Part shown: positions 18,403 to 26,417 of the stretch, piece after piece
Layout of the letters: each line of letters opens with the position of its first letter
How positions within the stretch are numbered: the stretch's first letter is position 1
Source of the DNA: Gordonia insulae
GTDB lineage: Bacteria; Actinomycetota; Actinomycetes; Mycobacteriales; Mycobacteriaceae
DNA: 64,000 bases
NCBI RefSeq assembly: GCF_003855095.1
Contig: NZ_CP033972.1
Span: 2,666,001 to 2,730,000, forward strand
Reading direction: 5' to 3'
Program-made: the position numbers and the translations under genes
Notes under the pieces: model-generated
Database searches by the model: none
What the model was told of the DNA's origin: nothing
The model's input: the letters and a program-made list of their open reading frames with translations, nothing else

Positions 18403-18879
18403 ATGCAAGATTCCGTCATCACCCAGAAGCGCGGTCGAAAGATCGCCATGACCACCGACGAGATCCAGACCTACCTGACCGAGGCACGCGTCTGCCGCGT
18501 CGCGTCAGTGGACAGCAACGGAACCCCCCACGTGTCGCCGTTGTGGTTCGTCTGGGACGGAACCCATCTGTGGCTGAACTCGCTCGTGCGCAGCCAGCGG
18601 TGGACCGACCTCGTCCGCGATCCGCGCATCGCGGTCGTCGTCGACGGAGGTGAGGCCTTCGCCGAACTCCACGGCGTCGAAATAGTCGGCACCACAGAGA
18701 CAGTCGGCGAGATCCCTCGCGGCGCCATGCCCGTCGACGACCTGGTCGCGCCAGAACTGCTGTTCGCCAGGAAATACAGCAACTCCGAGACGTTTCGGAC
18801 CGACGGCAGGCACGGTTGGCTGCGGGTCACGCCGTCCAAGATCGTCAGCTGGGACTTCCGCAAGGCCGCCGGCAGCTGA
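18403..18879 (+). CDS. PNPOx-like/FDOR-type split-barrel oxidoreductase
   Basis: A 158-residue protein from ATG 18403, which has AGGAG seven bases upstream; the longer open frame is not supported. Signatures are VCRVASVDSNGTPHVSPLWF, SQRWTDLVRDPRIAVVVDGG and a final WLRVTPSKIVSWDF, characteristic of actinobacterial F420- or FMN-binding split barrels. Likely a small cytoplasmic reductase or detoxifying protein. It is a single-gene transcript next to an inverted repeat shared with the crotonase gene. Which cofactor it binds cannot be decided from sequence alone. Confidence 0.82.
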   Translation: MQDSVITQKRGRKIAMTTDEIQTYLTEARVCRVASVDSNGTPHVSPLWFVWDGTHLWLNSLVRSQRWTDLVRDPRIAVVVDGGEAFAELHGVEIVGTTETVGEIPRGAMPVDDLVAPELLFARKYSNSETFRTDGRHGWLRVTPSKIVSWDFRKAAGS

Positions 18880-18944
18880 GTCCCGCTGCAATCGGACAGA
18901 CCCGCATCGCACGCTTTACAGTGGCACACCTCACATTGTATAAC

Positions 18945-18954
18945 TAGTTAACTA
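18945..18954. promoter_or_regulatory. Operator-like core TAGTTAACTA upstream of TIM-barrel gene
   Basis: A perfect 10-bp palindrome TAGTTAACTA, the same core as at 60254, within an AT-rich patch (TATAACTAGTTAACTATCTA) 80 bp before the start at 19034. Confidence 0.5.
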
Positions 18955-19033
18955 TCTAAACTCAGAGGCTGCTCGCGAGACAGCCGTATCTCACGTTTCA
19001 TCTGACGACTCTCGCCCAACCAGGAGAATGACA

Positions 19034-19846
19034 ATGGATCCACGCGTTTCGCTGAGCGCCCTGTGCTACTACACAACACCGCTGCCGGACTTCATCGATG
19101 AGTTGAAGCGCCAGGGTGTCGGCACCACCACACTCATGGCCGGTCCGATCTCGGAGTTCGGTGTGGAACAAACCCGCGATCTCCTCGACTCCGCCGGGAT
19201 CACTGTCGCCGCCCTGATCCCCGGACTACCAGTCGATCTCGCCGATCCGGCGACCTGGGACAGCAAGCGGGCGGAGCTGACCGACACGATCGACATCGCA
19301 GTCGCGCTCGGGGTTCCCGCGGTGTACACCGTGAGCGGCTCGCTCGTCGTCGACGAGGACACCTCCGTCGCGGCATTCAAGAGCTACATCGAGCCCGTCG
19401 TCGCATATGCAAACGCAGCGGGTATCAAGTTCCTCATCGAGCCCACGCTCCCCGTGTACGCGTTCGTCTCCTTCGTCTACACCCTGAAGACGTATCTCCG
19501 CTTGGCCCAGGAATGCAACGTGGGACTCTGCCTAGACGTCTACCATGTCTGGGAGGATCCCGACCTGGAGCGAGTACTGCGCGATCACATCGACCTGGTG
19601 GGCCTCGTCCAGATCGGCGACTCGCAGCGCGATTCGGATGGAAACCTGCAGAAGCAGATTCCCGGCGAGGGCAACGTGGGCATCGCCGAACTCACCGCTC
19701 GCATCGTCGATGCCGGCTACCGGGGAGCATTCGATCTGGAGATCGACGGCCCGTTCATCGAGAGTGTCGGCGTGACCGAGTCCACCGAACGCGCGGTGGC
19801 CTACATGCAGCGCGCGCTCACCGCGGCTCCGCTGGTCGCGAGCTGA
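19034..19846 (+). CDS. Sugar phosphate isomerase/epimerase-like TIM barrel protein
   Basis: A 270-residue xylose-isomerase-like TIM barrel (AP-endonuclease 2 superfamily). ATG 19034 has AGGAG at the right distance; ATG 19028 is too close. Metal-site signatures are present in order: the Glu in KFLIEPTLPVYAF, Asp-x2-His in CLDVYHVWEDPD, QIGDS with a basic neighbour and a late Glu in AFDLEIDGP. Family members isomerise or epimerise sugars, dehydrate inosose or act on cyclic ketones. Its closest relative in the window is the protein at 55704, sharing CLDxxHVW and the AG(Y)xGxFDLE ending. It is monocistronic and ends at a strong terminator. In this setting a polyol or a cyclic catabolite is plausible, by inference. 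Confidence 0.82.
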   Translation: MDPRVSLSALCYYTTPLPDFIDELKRQGVGTTTLMAGPISEFGVEQTRDLLDSAGITVAALIPGLPVDLADPATWDSKRAELTDTIDIAVALGVPAVYTVSGSLVVDEDTSVAAFKSYIEPVVAYANAAGIKFLIEPTLPVYAFVSFVYTLKTYLRLAQECNVGLCLDVYHVWEDPDLERVLRDHIDLVGLVQIGDSQRDSDGNLQKQIPGEGNVGIAELTARIVDAGYRGAFDLEIDGPFIESVGVTESTERAVAYMQRALTAAPLVAS

Positions 19847-19867
19847 CCTGGTAGAACCGCACAAACG

Positions 19868-19899
19868 ACTGCCGCCCACCGGATTCGGTGGGCGGCAGT
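19868..19899. terminator. Bidirectional terminator
   Basis: Arms ACTGCCGCCCACC and GGTGGGCGGCAGT pair perfectly with a short GATT-containing loop, between the convergent genes ending at 19846 and 19920. Confidence 0.8.
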
Positions 19900-19919
19900 T
19901 CCTTGTCCACTGGTCGAAG

Positions 19920-20785
19920 TCAGGCCGGAGCACCCGACGTCGTGTCGGCCAGCAACGCTCCGGCATCGACCTTGAGTTGCTGCCCGGTGATGTAGCGCGA
20001 CGCGTCGGACGCCAGGAACAGCACGGCCTCGCTCACATCCCGCGGCGAGATGGTGTTCACCGGAAGCTTGTGTGAGAACCCGAACGCCGGCTCCGCGTCC
20101 TCACGGGTCGGATTCGTCAGATCCGGACGGAAGATCTTGTACATCGCCTCGTTCTGGAGCATCGGCGTGTCGATGTTGCCCGGATGGACGGCGTTGACAC
20201 GGATCCCGAGAGGCCCGAACTGCAGTGCGGCGTCGTGGACGAATCGGGCCACGCCTCGCTTCGCATTCGCGTATCCCGCGGCCCCGGACCCGCGGCGGGA
20301 TTGTCGGTGAGGCTCGACATCAACGCGGCCATCGAACCGGTGCAGATGATCGACGCTCCCGCACCGAGATGCGGGAAGACCGCGTCGACGGTGTTCACCA
20401 CACCGACGAGGTCGACCGAGACGGTGTCCAGGAAGGCGGTCGGTGAAACATCCGGACCCAACGGGCAGATCCCGGCGTTCGCCACCACGATGTCGATACG
20501 ACCGAACTCTGCGGAACCGGCCTGCGTCGCTTCGATGAGACTCGCACGGTCTCGAACGTCGACGACCCGGGTGAGCACCCGTCGACCGAGGTCGGTCACC
20601 AATCGCGCGGTCTCCGCCAGATCGTCGGGCCCGGCCATCGTGTGCGTCGCGGTCTTGATCTGTTCACAGATGTCGATCGCGATGATGTCCGCTCCGGCTT
20701 CCGCCAATCGGATCGCATGACTGCGACCCTGCCCTTGACCTGCGCCGGTGACGAAGGCAACTCGACCTTCCAGTGGTGTATCCAT
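19920..20785 (-). pseudogene. Mycofactocin-coupled SDR, interrupted by a single-base frameshift
   Basis: Start ATG 20785 (MDTPLEGRVAFVTGAGQGQG). The N-terminal frame carries the mycofactocin-type signature ADIIAIDIC with its insertion, then NAGICP, and reaches DNPAAGPG near 20285. The remainder (a GYANAKRG-type active site, then GIRVNAVHPGNIDTPML, SRYITGQQLKVDAG) lies in another leftward frame ending at 19920. Adding one base in the run CCCC at 20282-20285 restores one continuous protein of about 288 aa, close to the intact homologue at 46106. All catalytic segments are otherwise conserved, so this is either a very recent lesion or a homopolymer sequencing error. It follows the HIBADH-like gene on the same strand by 86 bp. 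Confidence 0.8.
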
Positions 20786-20871
20786 TGATTTCTCTTTCTG
20801 ATCGGTACTTCTCATGTCCACAGCGCAGTGGTGCGCACTGGGTTCACATCGCTATCCGCGATGTCGGTCGG

Positions 20872-21678
20872 TCAGCGCCCCGCGACATCCATCGGCCCGC
20901 GCTCGGCCGCCGCGACCAGGTCGGCGATGTCGATGCCCAACTCCCCCGCAACGATCCGAACCGACGCGACATCCTTACGCAGGTATCGGAGCAAGCGATC
21001 GCTATAGATTCGGGCACCGACCCCCGAGCCACTGATATAGCCGGCAGCGGTGCTTCCACCACTACTGACGGCCAGCACGTCGAGCATTGTCTTCTGCTCG
21101 ATCCCCAGCGACTCGGCCACGTCGAGCGCCGATAGCGTGGCCTGGGTGCACGCCGCGAACAACACGTTGTTCAACAGTTTCGCCGCCAGCGCGGTACCCG
21201 GCCCGCCCGTGCACTGCGGAGAATCGGCATACGCCTGCACCACTTCTGCCGCAGCTTCCACTGCCGCGTCATCGCCGGCGAGCAACACGGTCAGTCGGCC
21301 GGCACGTACCGCTTCCGGGGTGCCGCTGAACGGTGCTTCGACCACCGAGACGCCGTTCGCCGAACCGCTCTCACTCAATGTGCGGATTGCCGCCGGACCA
21401 CCGGTGGTGTGCGAGATGAACACCGACCCGGGCTTCATCTGCCGCACGATCGGCGTGCACAGGTCCAGCACGTGCTCGTCACTGAACAAGCACGTGATCA
21501 CAACGGGCAGCTCCGCGAGTTCGACGGGAGTCTCGACGATCGTGGCACCGCAAGCCGCCAGTCGATCGCGGACCTCTTGGCGCCTGGCGTACACGACGAC
21601 GCGCCGACCGGCCGCGAGCAGTCGCTCCACCATCGGCTCCCCGATATGACCTGCGCCGATGAAACCGACCTCGTCCAT
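20872..21678 (-). CDS. NAD(P)-dependent beta-hydroxyacid dehydrogenase (3-hydroxyisobutyrate dehydrogenase family)
   Basis: Predicted oxidoreductase acting on a 3-hydroxy acid or related aldehyde. Its 268 aa open with the Rossmann motif GFIGAGHIGEPMVERL, continue with the substrate loop APFSGTPEAV in place of the usual SGG, and carry the catalytic Lys in AAKLLNNVLF. The ATG at 21678 is preferred over the GTG six bases upstream; both share the same AGGGA. It resembles the protein at 53920, and both paralogues lie near a TIM-barrel gene, hinting at a repeated functional pairing. Upstream is a palindrome 31 bp from the start; downstream is the mycofactocin SDR. Confidence 0.85.
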   Translation of the reverse strand: MDEVGFIGAGHIGEPMVERLLAAGRRVVVYARRQEVRDRLAACGATIVETPVELAELPVVITCLFSDEHVLDLCTPIVRQMKPGSVFISHTTGGPAAIRTLSESGSANGVSVVEAPFSGTPEAVRAGRLTVLLAGDDAAVEAAAEVVQAYADSPQCTGGPGTALAAKLLNNVLFAACTQATLSALDVAESLGIEQKTMLDVLAVSSGGSTAAGYISGSGVGARIYSDRLLRYLRKDVASVRIVAGELGIDIADLVAAAERGPMDVAGR

Positions 21679-21708
21679 TGCCACCGTTCCCTGCGACTGA
21701 CACCTATC

Positions 21709-21724
21709 ACATAGTTAACTGTTT
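21709..21724. promoter_or_regulatory. Operator-like palindrome upstream of the HIBADH-like gene
   Basis: ACATAGTTAACTGTTT matches ACATAGTTAACTATGT (60254) at 13 of 16 positions. It lies 31 bp before the leftward start, within the promoter shared with the amidohydrolase operon. Confidence 0.5.
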
Positions 21725-21861
21725 ATAACATGCAAGTGTGGAGCCCCGAAACGGTTTCATCGCACGACATTCAGCCAGGCCTGCCCGTTGCCCGACTGGA
21801 CGAATTCCAGCCCACTGAGCGGAAAAACGCGGTGACGTGCGGAGCATCCACGACTAGCGTC

Positions 21862-21879
21862 CACCTAGATAGACAAGTG
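21862..21879. promoter_or_regulatory. Operator-like site upstream of amidohydrolase operon
   Basis: CACCTAGATAGACAAGTG matches the 2266 palindrome at 12 of 18 positions, mostly in one half, and lies 41 bp before the rightward ATG at 21920. Confidence 0.4.
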
Positions 21880-21919
21880 ATCACCATCGCAGTCACTCCA
21901 CTACACTCCAGGAGGGTCC

Positions 21920-23104
21920 ATGCCACTGCAGAGCCATATGCACCTGATCTCCACCGACGATCACCTGATCGAACCTCCGAGCCTGTGGGTCGATCGCCTG
22001 CCGAAGAAGTTCCTCGATGCCGGCCCGCGCATCATCGAGAAGGAGATGCCTCGCTCCGTCCACGCCGGCGACGGTAACAACAACAAAACCGGCACCAAGC
22101 TCGCCGAGGTGTGGATCTATGAGGGCCGCGTCTACCCGTACATCGGCCTCAACGCCGTTGCGGGCAAGAAGCCGGAGGAGTACGGAGCCGAGCCGACTCG
22201 CTACGAGGACATGATCCCGGGGTGCTACGAGCCCAAGGCCCGCGTCCTCGACATGGACATCGACGGCGTCCAGGCCGGACTCTCGTTCCCGTCGTTCCCG
22301 CGGTTCGCGGGCACCGTCTTCCTCGACGGTGAGGACAAGGAACTGGCCCTGTGTGCTGTCCAGGCCTGGAACGACTTTCACATCGACGAGTGGTGCGCGA
22401 CCGCACCCGACCGTCTCATCCCGCTGGTCATCATGCCGCTGTGGTCGGTCGATGAATGTGTCAAGGAGGTCTATCGCACGGCCGCCAAGGGCGCCAAGGC
22501 GATCTCGTTCCCGGAGAATCCGGTCCCGCTGGGGCTCCCGTCATTCCACACCGACCACTGGGATCCGTTCTTCTCGGCGGTGGAAGAAGTCGGCATCCCA
22601 CTGACCGTGCACTTCGGGACCTCAGGCAAGCCGCCGATCACCGCGCCCGAGGCGCCCATGGCCGTGATGACCGCCCTGTTCGGGTGCAACTCGATGTACG
22701 CTACCGCCGACCTGCTGTTCTCGCCGGTGTTCCACCGCCACCCGAAGCTGAAGTTCATGCTCTCCGAGGGCGGCATCGGCTGGGTTCCCTACATGCTCGA
22801 GCGCATGGATCAGACCTGGTCGAAACACCGCTTCTACCAGAACATCAACCAGACCATCCGGCCCTCGGAACTGTTCGCCAAGCATCTCTACGGCTGCTTC
22901 ATCGAGGACGATTTCGGCATCGCGAACCGCCACGCGGTCGGCATCGACAACATCACGTGGGAAGGCGACTACCCGCATTCGGATTCGAACTGGCCCAACA
23001 GCCGCAAGAAGGTCCACGACTCGATGATCGACGTCCCGGACGACGAGGTGGAGAAGATGGTCGAGACCAACGCGCGCGCTCTCCTCAACTTCCCCCGCAA
23101 CTGA
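21920..23104 (+). CDS. Amidohydrolase-family TIM barrel (Amidohydro_2, ACMSD-like)
   Basis: A 394-residue metal-dependent hydrolase/decarboxylase. ATG 21920 has AGGAGG upstream. It begins with STDDHLIEPPSLW, where the usual metal-binding DxH is D-D-H (13-15). It also has TVHFGTSG with a central metal His, a SEGGIGWVPY strand and the late acid in WEGDYPHSDSNWP, all hallmarks of the Amidohydro_2 branch that includes ACMSD and gamma-resorcylate-type decarboxylases. Relatives are frequent in actinobacterial terpenoid and steroid-like clusters, mostly uncharacterised. It leads an operon with a small unknown gene, the DUF35-thiolase fusion, a CoA-transferase and a thiolase. It may hydrolyse or decarboxylate a ring-derived acid. 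Confidence 0.88.
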   Translation: MPLQSHMHLISTDDHLIEPPSLWVDRLPKKFLDAGPRIIEKEMPRSVHAGDGNNNKTGTKLAEVWIYEGRVYPYIGLNAVAGKKPEEYGAEPTRYEDMIPGCYEPKARVLDMDIDGVQAGLSFPSFPRFAGTVFLDGEDKELALCAVQAWNDFHIDEWCATAPDRLIPLVIMPLWSVDECVKEVYRTAAKGAKAISFPENPVPLGLPSFHTDHWDPFFSAVEEVGIPLTVHFGTSGKPPITAPEAPMAVMTALFGCNSMYATADLLFSPVFHRHPKLKFMLSEGGIGWVPYMLERMDQTWSKHRFYQNINQTIRPSELFAKHLYGCFIEDDFGIANRHAVGIDNITWEGDYPHSDSNWPNSRKKVHDSMIDVPDDEVEKMVETNARALLNFPRN

Positions 23105-23137
23105 GCCGAGACAGACAGAAGGACAGCCATCTTCGTC

Positions 23138-23425
23138 ATGGAAGAACACATCGAGCAACTACCCGAGGACGACTGGGTCGACCAGGATCTCCTGACGCGT
23201 GAACTCGCCAGCGAATTGCTGGACGAGGAGATCACGGCCGAGACCGAGCGGCTCGGTGACTCCGACGCGGACGGCGAACTGTTCAGCCGGGCCGACCGGG
23301 AGCGCCGAATCGCCGCGATGGTCGCCGTCCGAGATCGCCATCGCGACCCCGACATCGCGCGGGTCCGTGGCGTAAAGCATCCCATCTCGGATGCGGCACC
23401 GTCCGACTCGGATTCGGCCCGCTGA
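23138..23425 (+). CDS. Small acidic protein of unknown function
   Basis: A 95-residue highly charged reading frame between the amidohydrolase and the DUF35-thiolase fusion, same strand. It begins MEEHIEQLPEDDWVDQDLL, then has a helical acidic and arginine-rich middle (AETERLGDSDADGELF, RADRERRIAAMVAVRDR) and ends in a Ser/Asp tail. No cysteine, membrane segment or known motif was recognised. The ribosome site is poor (AAGGA about 15 bases upstream), but the gene fills the operon gap exactly and its codon positions are GC3-biased like its neighbours. It could be an accessory subunit or stabiliser of a neighbouring enzyme; this is a guess. Confidence 0.6.
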   Translation: MEEHIEQLPEDDWVDQDLLTRELASELLDEEITAETERLGDSDADGELFSRADRERRIAAMVAVRDRHRDPDIARVRGVKHPISDAAPSDSDSAR

Positions 23426-23449
23426 CCACTGCCTCGAATGGAGTAAGAA

Positions 23450-25111
23450 TTGACCACCACTCTGGCCACCGGACGCCCACTCCCGCAGCCGACGCTCGCG
23501 AGCCGTGAGTTCTGGGCATCCGGCGCCGACGACGTCCTGCGGATCGCGCAGTGCACGAACTGCGGAAAACGAAACCATCCGCAGTCCGTGCTGTGCCCGG
23601 TGTGTGGCGGGCGCGACCTCCCCCTGCAACCTGTCTCCGGCAAGGCATTCGTCGTCGGTCTGACGGTGAATGTGCAGCAGTGGCTGCCCGATTTCCCGCC
23701 GCCCTACGTGATCGCAGTGGTCGCGCTCGAAGAGGACCCGGACGTTCGACTGACAACCAACATCGTCGGTTGTGAGCCCGACGACGTCGCTGTCGGCACA
23801 CGGGTCCGGGTGCTCTTCGAGCAGGTCGACGACTCGATCTGGCTCCCTCTGTTCGAGATCGATCCCGATGCGGTCGGCGAGCCCGCGCCGATGCCCGAGC
23901 CCGACGATTATCGGTCCCGCCTGCGAGCGCCGTTCAGCGCCAAGCGATTCGAGGATCGTGTCGCCATCACCGGCGTCGGACAATCAAAGGTCGGTCGCCG
24001 CCTCATGGTCGATCCGCTGTCGCTGACGGTAGACGCGTGCCTGTCCGCTGTCGCGGACGCCGGGCTCACTCTCGACGACATCGATGGTCTGTCCACCTAT
24101 CCGGGCCGATACGGCGGCGGCATGTCCGAGGGCGGCATCATGCCCGTCGAGCAGGCGCTGCGAGTCCGTCCGACCTGGGTCAACGCCGGTAGCGAGCTGC
24201 ACGGGCAGAACGGTGCGATCGTCGCCGCGATGCTCGCCGTCGCGTCCGGCCTGTGTCGGCACGTCCTGTGCTTTCGCACCGTGTGGGAGTCCTCCCACTC
24301 CGCGCTGGCCCGCTCGGGGCAGTGGGCGGCGAGTACGAATCGGGCGACGGACATGTTCGAGTACCTGTATCCGTTCGGTGCGATGTCCGCCTCCAACTGG
24401 ATCGCCTGCCAGGCGTCGAACTACTTTCACCGCTACGGCGACGCGAAAGAGGCGCTCGGCGCGATTGCGGTGACCGCACGGGACAACGCGTCGGCCAATC
24501 CCGAAGCCGTCTACCGCGACCCGATCACCATGGACGACTACCTCAACGCGCGGCCGATCTCGACGCCGTTCGGGCTGTACGACTGCGACGTTCCGGTCGA
24601 CGCGGGGATCGCGGTCATCGTCTCGGCCGTCGACACCGTCAAGGATCTCCCCGGTCAGCCCGTGTTGGTCGAAGCAGTGGGAACCCAGGTGATGGAGAAC
24701 CTCTCCTGGGATCAGAGCACCCTGGCCCATCTGCCGCAGACCCTCGGTCCCGGTGCACACCTGTGGAGTCGAACCGAGCTGCGTCCGGACGACGTGGACG
24801 TCGGTTTGATCTACGACGGCTTCACCTTCGACGCTCTCAGCTGGATCGAGGCCCTCGGCTTCTGCGAGTTCGGCGGGGCCAAAGACTTCATCGACGGTGG
24901 CAAGACCATTTCGATCGACGGCAGTCTCCCGCTGAACCCGCACGGCGGCCAACTCTCGGCGGGACGCACGCATGGCTTCGGCTTCTTCCGCGAAGCCGTG
25001 CTGCAATTGCGCGGGCAGGCCCCCGGCCGTCAGGTCGACGACCCGAAGGTCGCCGTGGTCTCCTCCGGGGGCGGTGTCCCGTCCGGCGCCATTCTTCTGC
25101 GCACCAACTGA
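23450..25111 (+). CDS. DUF35 OB-fold / thiolase-like fusion (candidate Ltp2-ChsH2-type aldolase)
   Basis: A 553-residue protein from TTG 23450, with GGAG six bases upstream. Residues 20-145 form a DUF35 unit: a rubredoxin-like zinc ribbon with Cys35, Cys38, Cys49 and Cys52, then an OB fold. Residues 168-550 form a thiolase-like (lipid-transfer-protein) domain starting DRVAITGVGQSKVGRR. The site of the thiolase nucleophile reads AGSELHGQNGA without Cys, and the GHP motif is replaced by GRTHGFGFF, so it should not be a Claisen thiolase. In steroid degradation the separate proteins Ltp2 and ChsH2-DUF35 form a retro-aldolase that releases a side-chain CoA unit. Here the two partners are one chain with the DUF35 part first. 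A retro-aldol role on a tertiary beta-hydroxyacyl-CoA is inferred. Confidence 0.85.
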   Translation: MTTTLATGRPLPQPTLASREFWASGADDVLRIAQCTNCGKRNHPQSVLCPVCGGRDLPLQPVSGKAFVVGLTVNVQQWLPDFPPPYVIAVVALEEDPDVRLTTNIVGCEPDDVAVGTRVRVLFEQVDDSIWLPLFEIDPDAVGEPAPMPEPDDYRSRLRAPFSAKRFEDRVAITGVGQSKVGRRLMVDPLSLTVDACLSAVADAGLTLDDIDGLSTYPGRYGGGMSEGGIMPVEQALRVRPTWVNAGSELHGQNGAIVAAMLAVASGLCRHVLCFRTVWESSHSALARSGQWAASTNRATDMFEYLYPFGAMSASNWIACQASNYFHRYGDAKEALGAIAVTARDNASANPEAVYRDPITMDDYLNARPISTPFGLYDCDVPVDAGIAVIVSAVDTVKDLPGQPVLVEAVGTQVMENLSWDQSTLAHLPQTLGPGAHLWSRTELRPDDVDVGLIYDGFTFDALSWIEALGFCEFGGAKDFIDGGKTISIDGSLPLNPHGGQLSAGRTHGFGFFREAVLQLRGQAPGRQVDDPKVAVVSSGGGVPSGAILLRTN

Positions 25112-25148
25112 TCTCGCACCCATCTCACTCACGCATTGGAGTCCCATC

Positions 25149-26378
25149 ATGGATCGCCCTCTCGACGGTATCCACATCCTCGAGGTCGCCCAGTTCACGT
25201 TCGTCCCGTCGGCAGGAGCTGTCCTCGCCGACTGGGGCGCCGACATCGTGAAGGTCGAGCACGCCGAGAAGGGCGACGCCCAGCGCGGCATGGTCCGCGT
25301 GCTCGGTCACAGGACGGGCAAAGAGGGGTCGTCGTTCAGCCCGATCATGGACGGCCCCAACCGAAGCAAGCGCAGCATCGGTATCGACCTGGCCAATCCG
25401 GAGGCGCGACCCGTACTCGAGGAACTCATCCGTCGCAGCGACGTGTTCCTCACCAACTACCTTCCGGCACAACAGTCAAAGCTCGGCATCACCCTCGACA
25501 GGGTGCGCGCGATCAACCCGAGGATCATCTTCGTGACCGGTAGCGGGTTCGGCAATCAGGGCCGCGATATCAATTCCGGCGCATACGACTCGACCGGATT
25601 CTGGGCCCGCGGCGGGAGTGCAGACGGCGTGCTGGCACCGGACGCCGATCACATGGCGTTCATGCCGGCCGGCGCCTACGGCGACAACATCGGCGGAATG
25701 ACCATCGCGGGCGGCATCGCGGCCGCCATCGCCGGGCGTGAGCGCACCGGCGAGCCGTCCGAGGTGGACGTGTCACTGCTCGGCGTGGGCGCCTGGGCCA
25801 CCCAGTTCACGGTCAACATGGCCCTGGCCAACGGTGGACCGTTGGAAAAGGTCGTCAAGAAGACCCAGGCCACCGGCAATCCCCTCACCGGCTCGTACAA
25901 GACGGCCGACAATCGCTGGCTACAGTTCTCCATGCTGCAGCCCACGCGCTTCTGGAACGAGTTCGTCGGCATCCTCGGCCTCGCCCATCTCGTGGACGAC
26001 CCCCGCTTCACGACGCACGAAGGCATAGCCGAGAACTGCGAGGAGATCAGCGCCTGGTTCGCAGAAGCCATCGCGGGCAAGTCCTTCGACGACTGGGTCG
26101 GCATCCTGGCCGATCTCAGCGGGCCCTGGGCCCCGGTCCAGAACAGTTGGGACGTCGGAAACGACGACGCGCTGATCGCAAACGGGCGCATCGTCGAGCT
26201 CACCGACGCCGAAGGGAATGCCCAGCGGCTGGTCGCCAATCCGGTGAAGTTCGACAAGGCGCCGGTGTCGATGACCCGAGCACCGCAGTTCGCCGAACAC
26301 ACCGACGAGATCCTCCGCGAGATCGGGGTCGACGACGAAACACTCATCGGCCTCAAGATCGCCGGCGCGGTCACCTAG
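25149..26378 (+). CDS. CaiB/BaiF-type (class III) CoA-transferase
   Basis: A 409-residue CoA-transferase moving CoA between carboxylates. ATG 25149 has GGAG upstream; the longer frame into the preceding gene is not real. Signatures are LADWGADIVKVEHAEKGD, RSIGIDLANPEARPVLEEL and SDVFLTNYLP, and a GAYDSTGFWARGG segment holds the Asp (147) expected to form the acyl-anhydride intermediate. It sits between the DUF35-thiolase fusion and a thiolase, presumably on one transcript, and would load CoA onto an intermediate or a product acid without ATP. The alternative of an acyl-CoA racemase is less likely because the His-Asp pair seen at 28691 is not present. Confidence 0.9.
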   Translation: MDRPLDGIHILEVAQFTFVPSAGAVLADWGADIVKVEHAEKGDAQRGMVRVLGHRTGKEGSSFSPIMDGPNRSKRSIGIDLANPEARPVLEELIRRSDVFLTNYLPAQQSKLGITLDRVRAINPRIIFVTGSGFGNQGRDINSGAYDSTGFWARGGSADGVLAPDADHMAFMPAGAYGDNIGGMTIAGGIAAAIAGRERTGEPSEVDVSLLGVGAWATQFTVNMALANGGPLEKVVKKTQATGNPLTGSYKTADNRWLQFSMLQPTRFWNEFVGILGLAHLVDDPRFTTHEGIAENCEEISAWFAEAIAGKSFDDWVGILADLSGPWAPVQNSWDVGNDDALIANGRIVELTDAEGNAQRLVANPVKFDKAPVSMTRAPQFAEHTDEILREIGVDDETLIGLKIAGAVT

Positions 26379-26417
26379 AGTCGTCATCTGATCCCTCTGC
26401 TGCACAGGAGCACAAGA

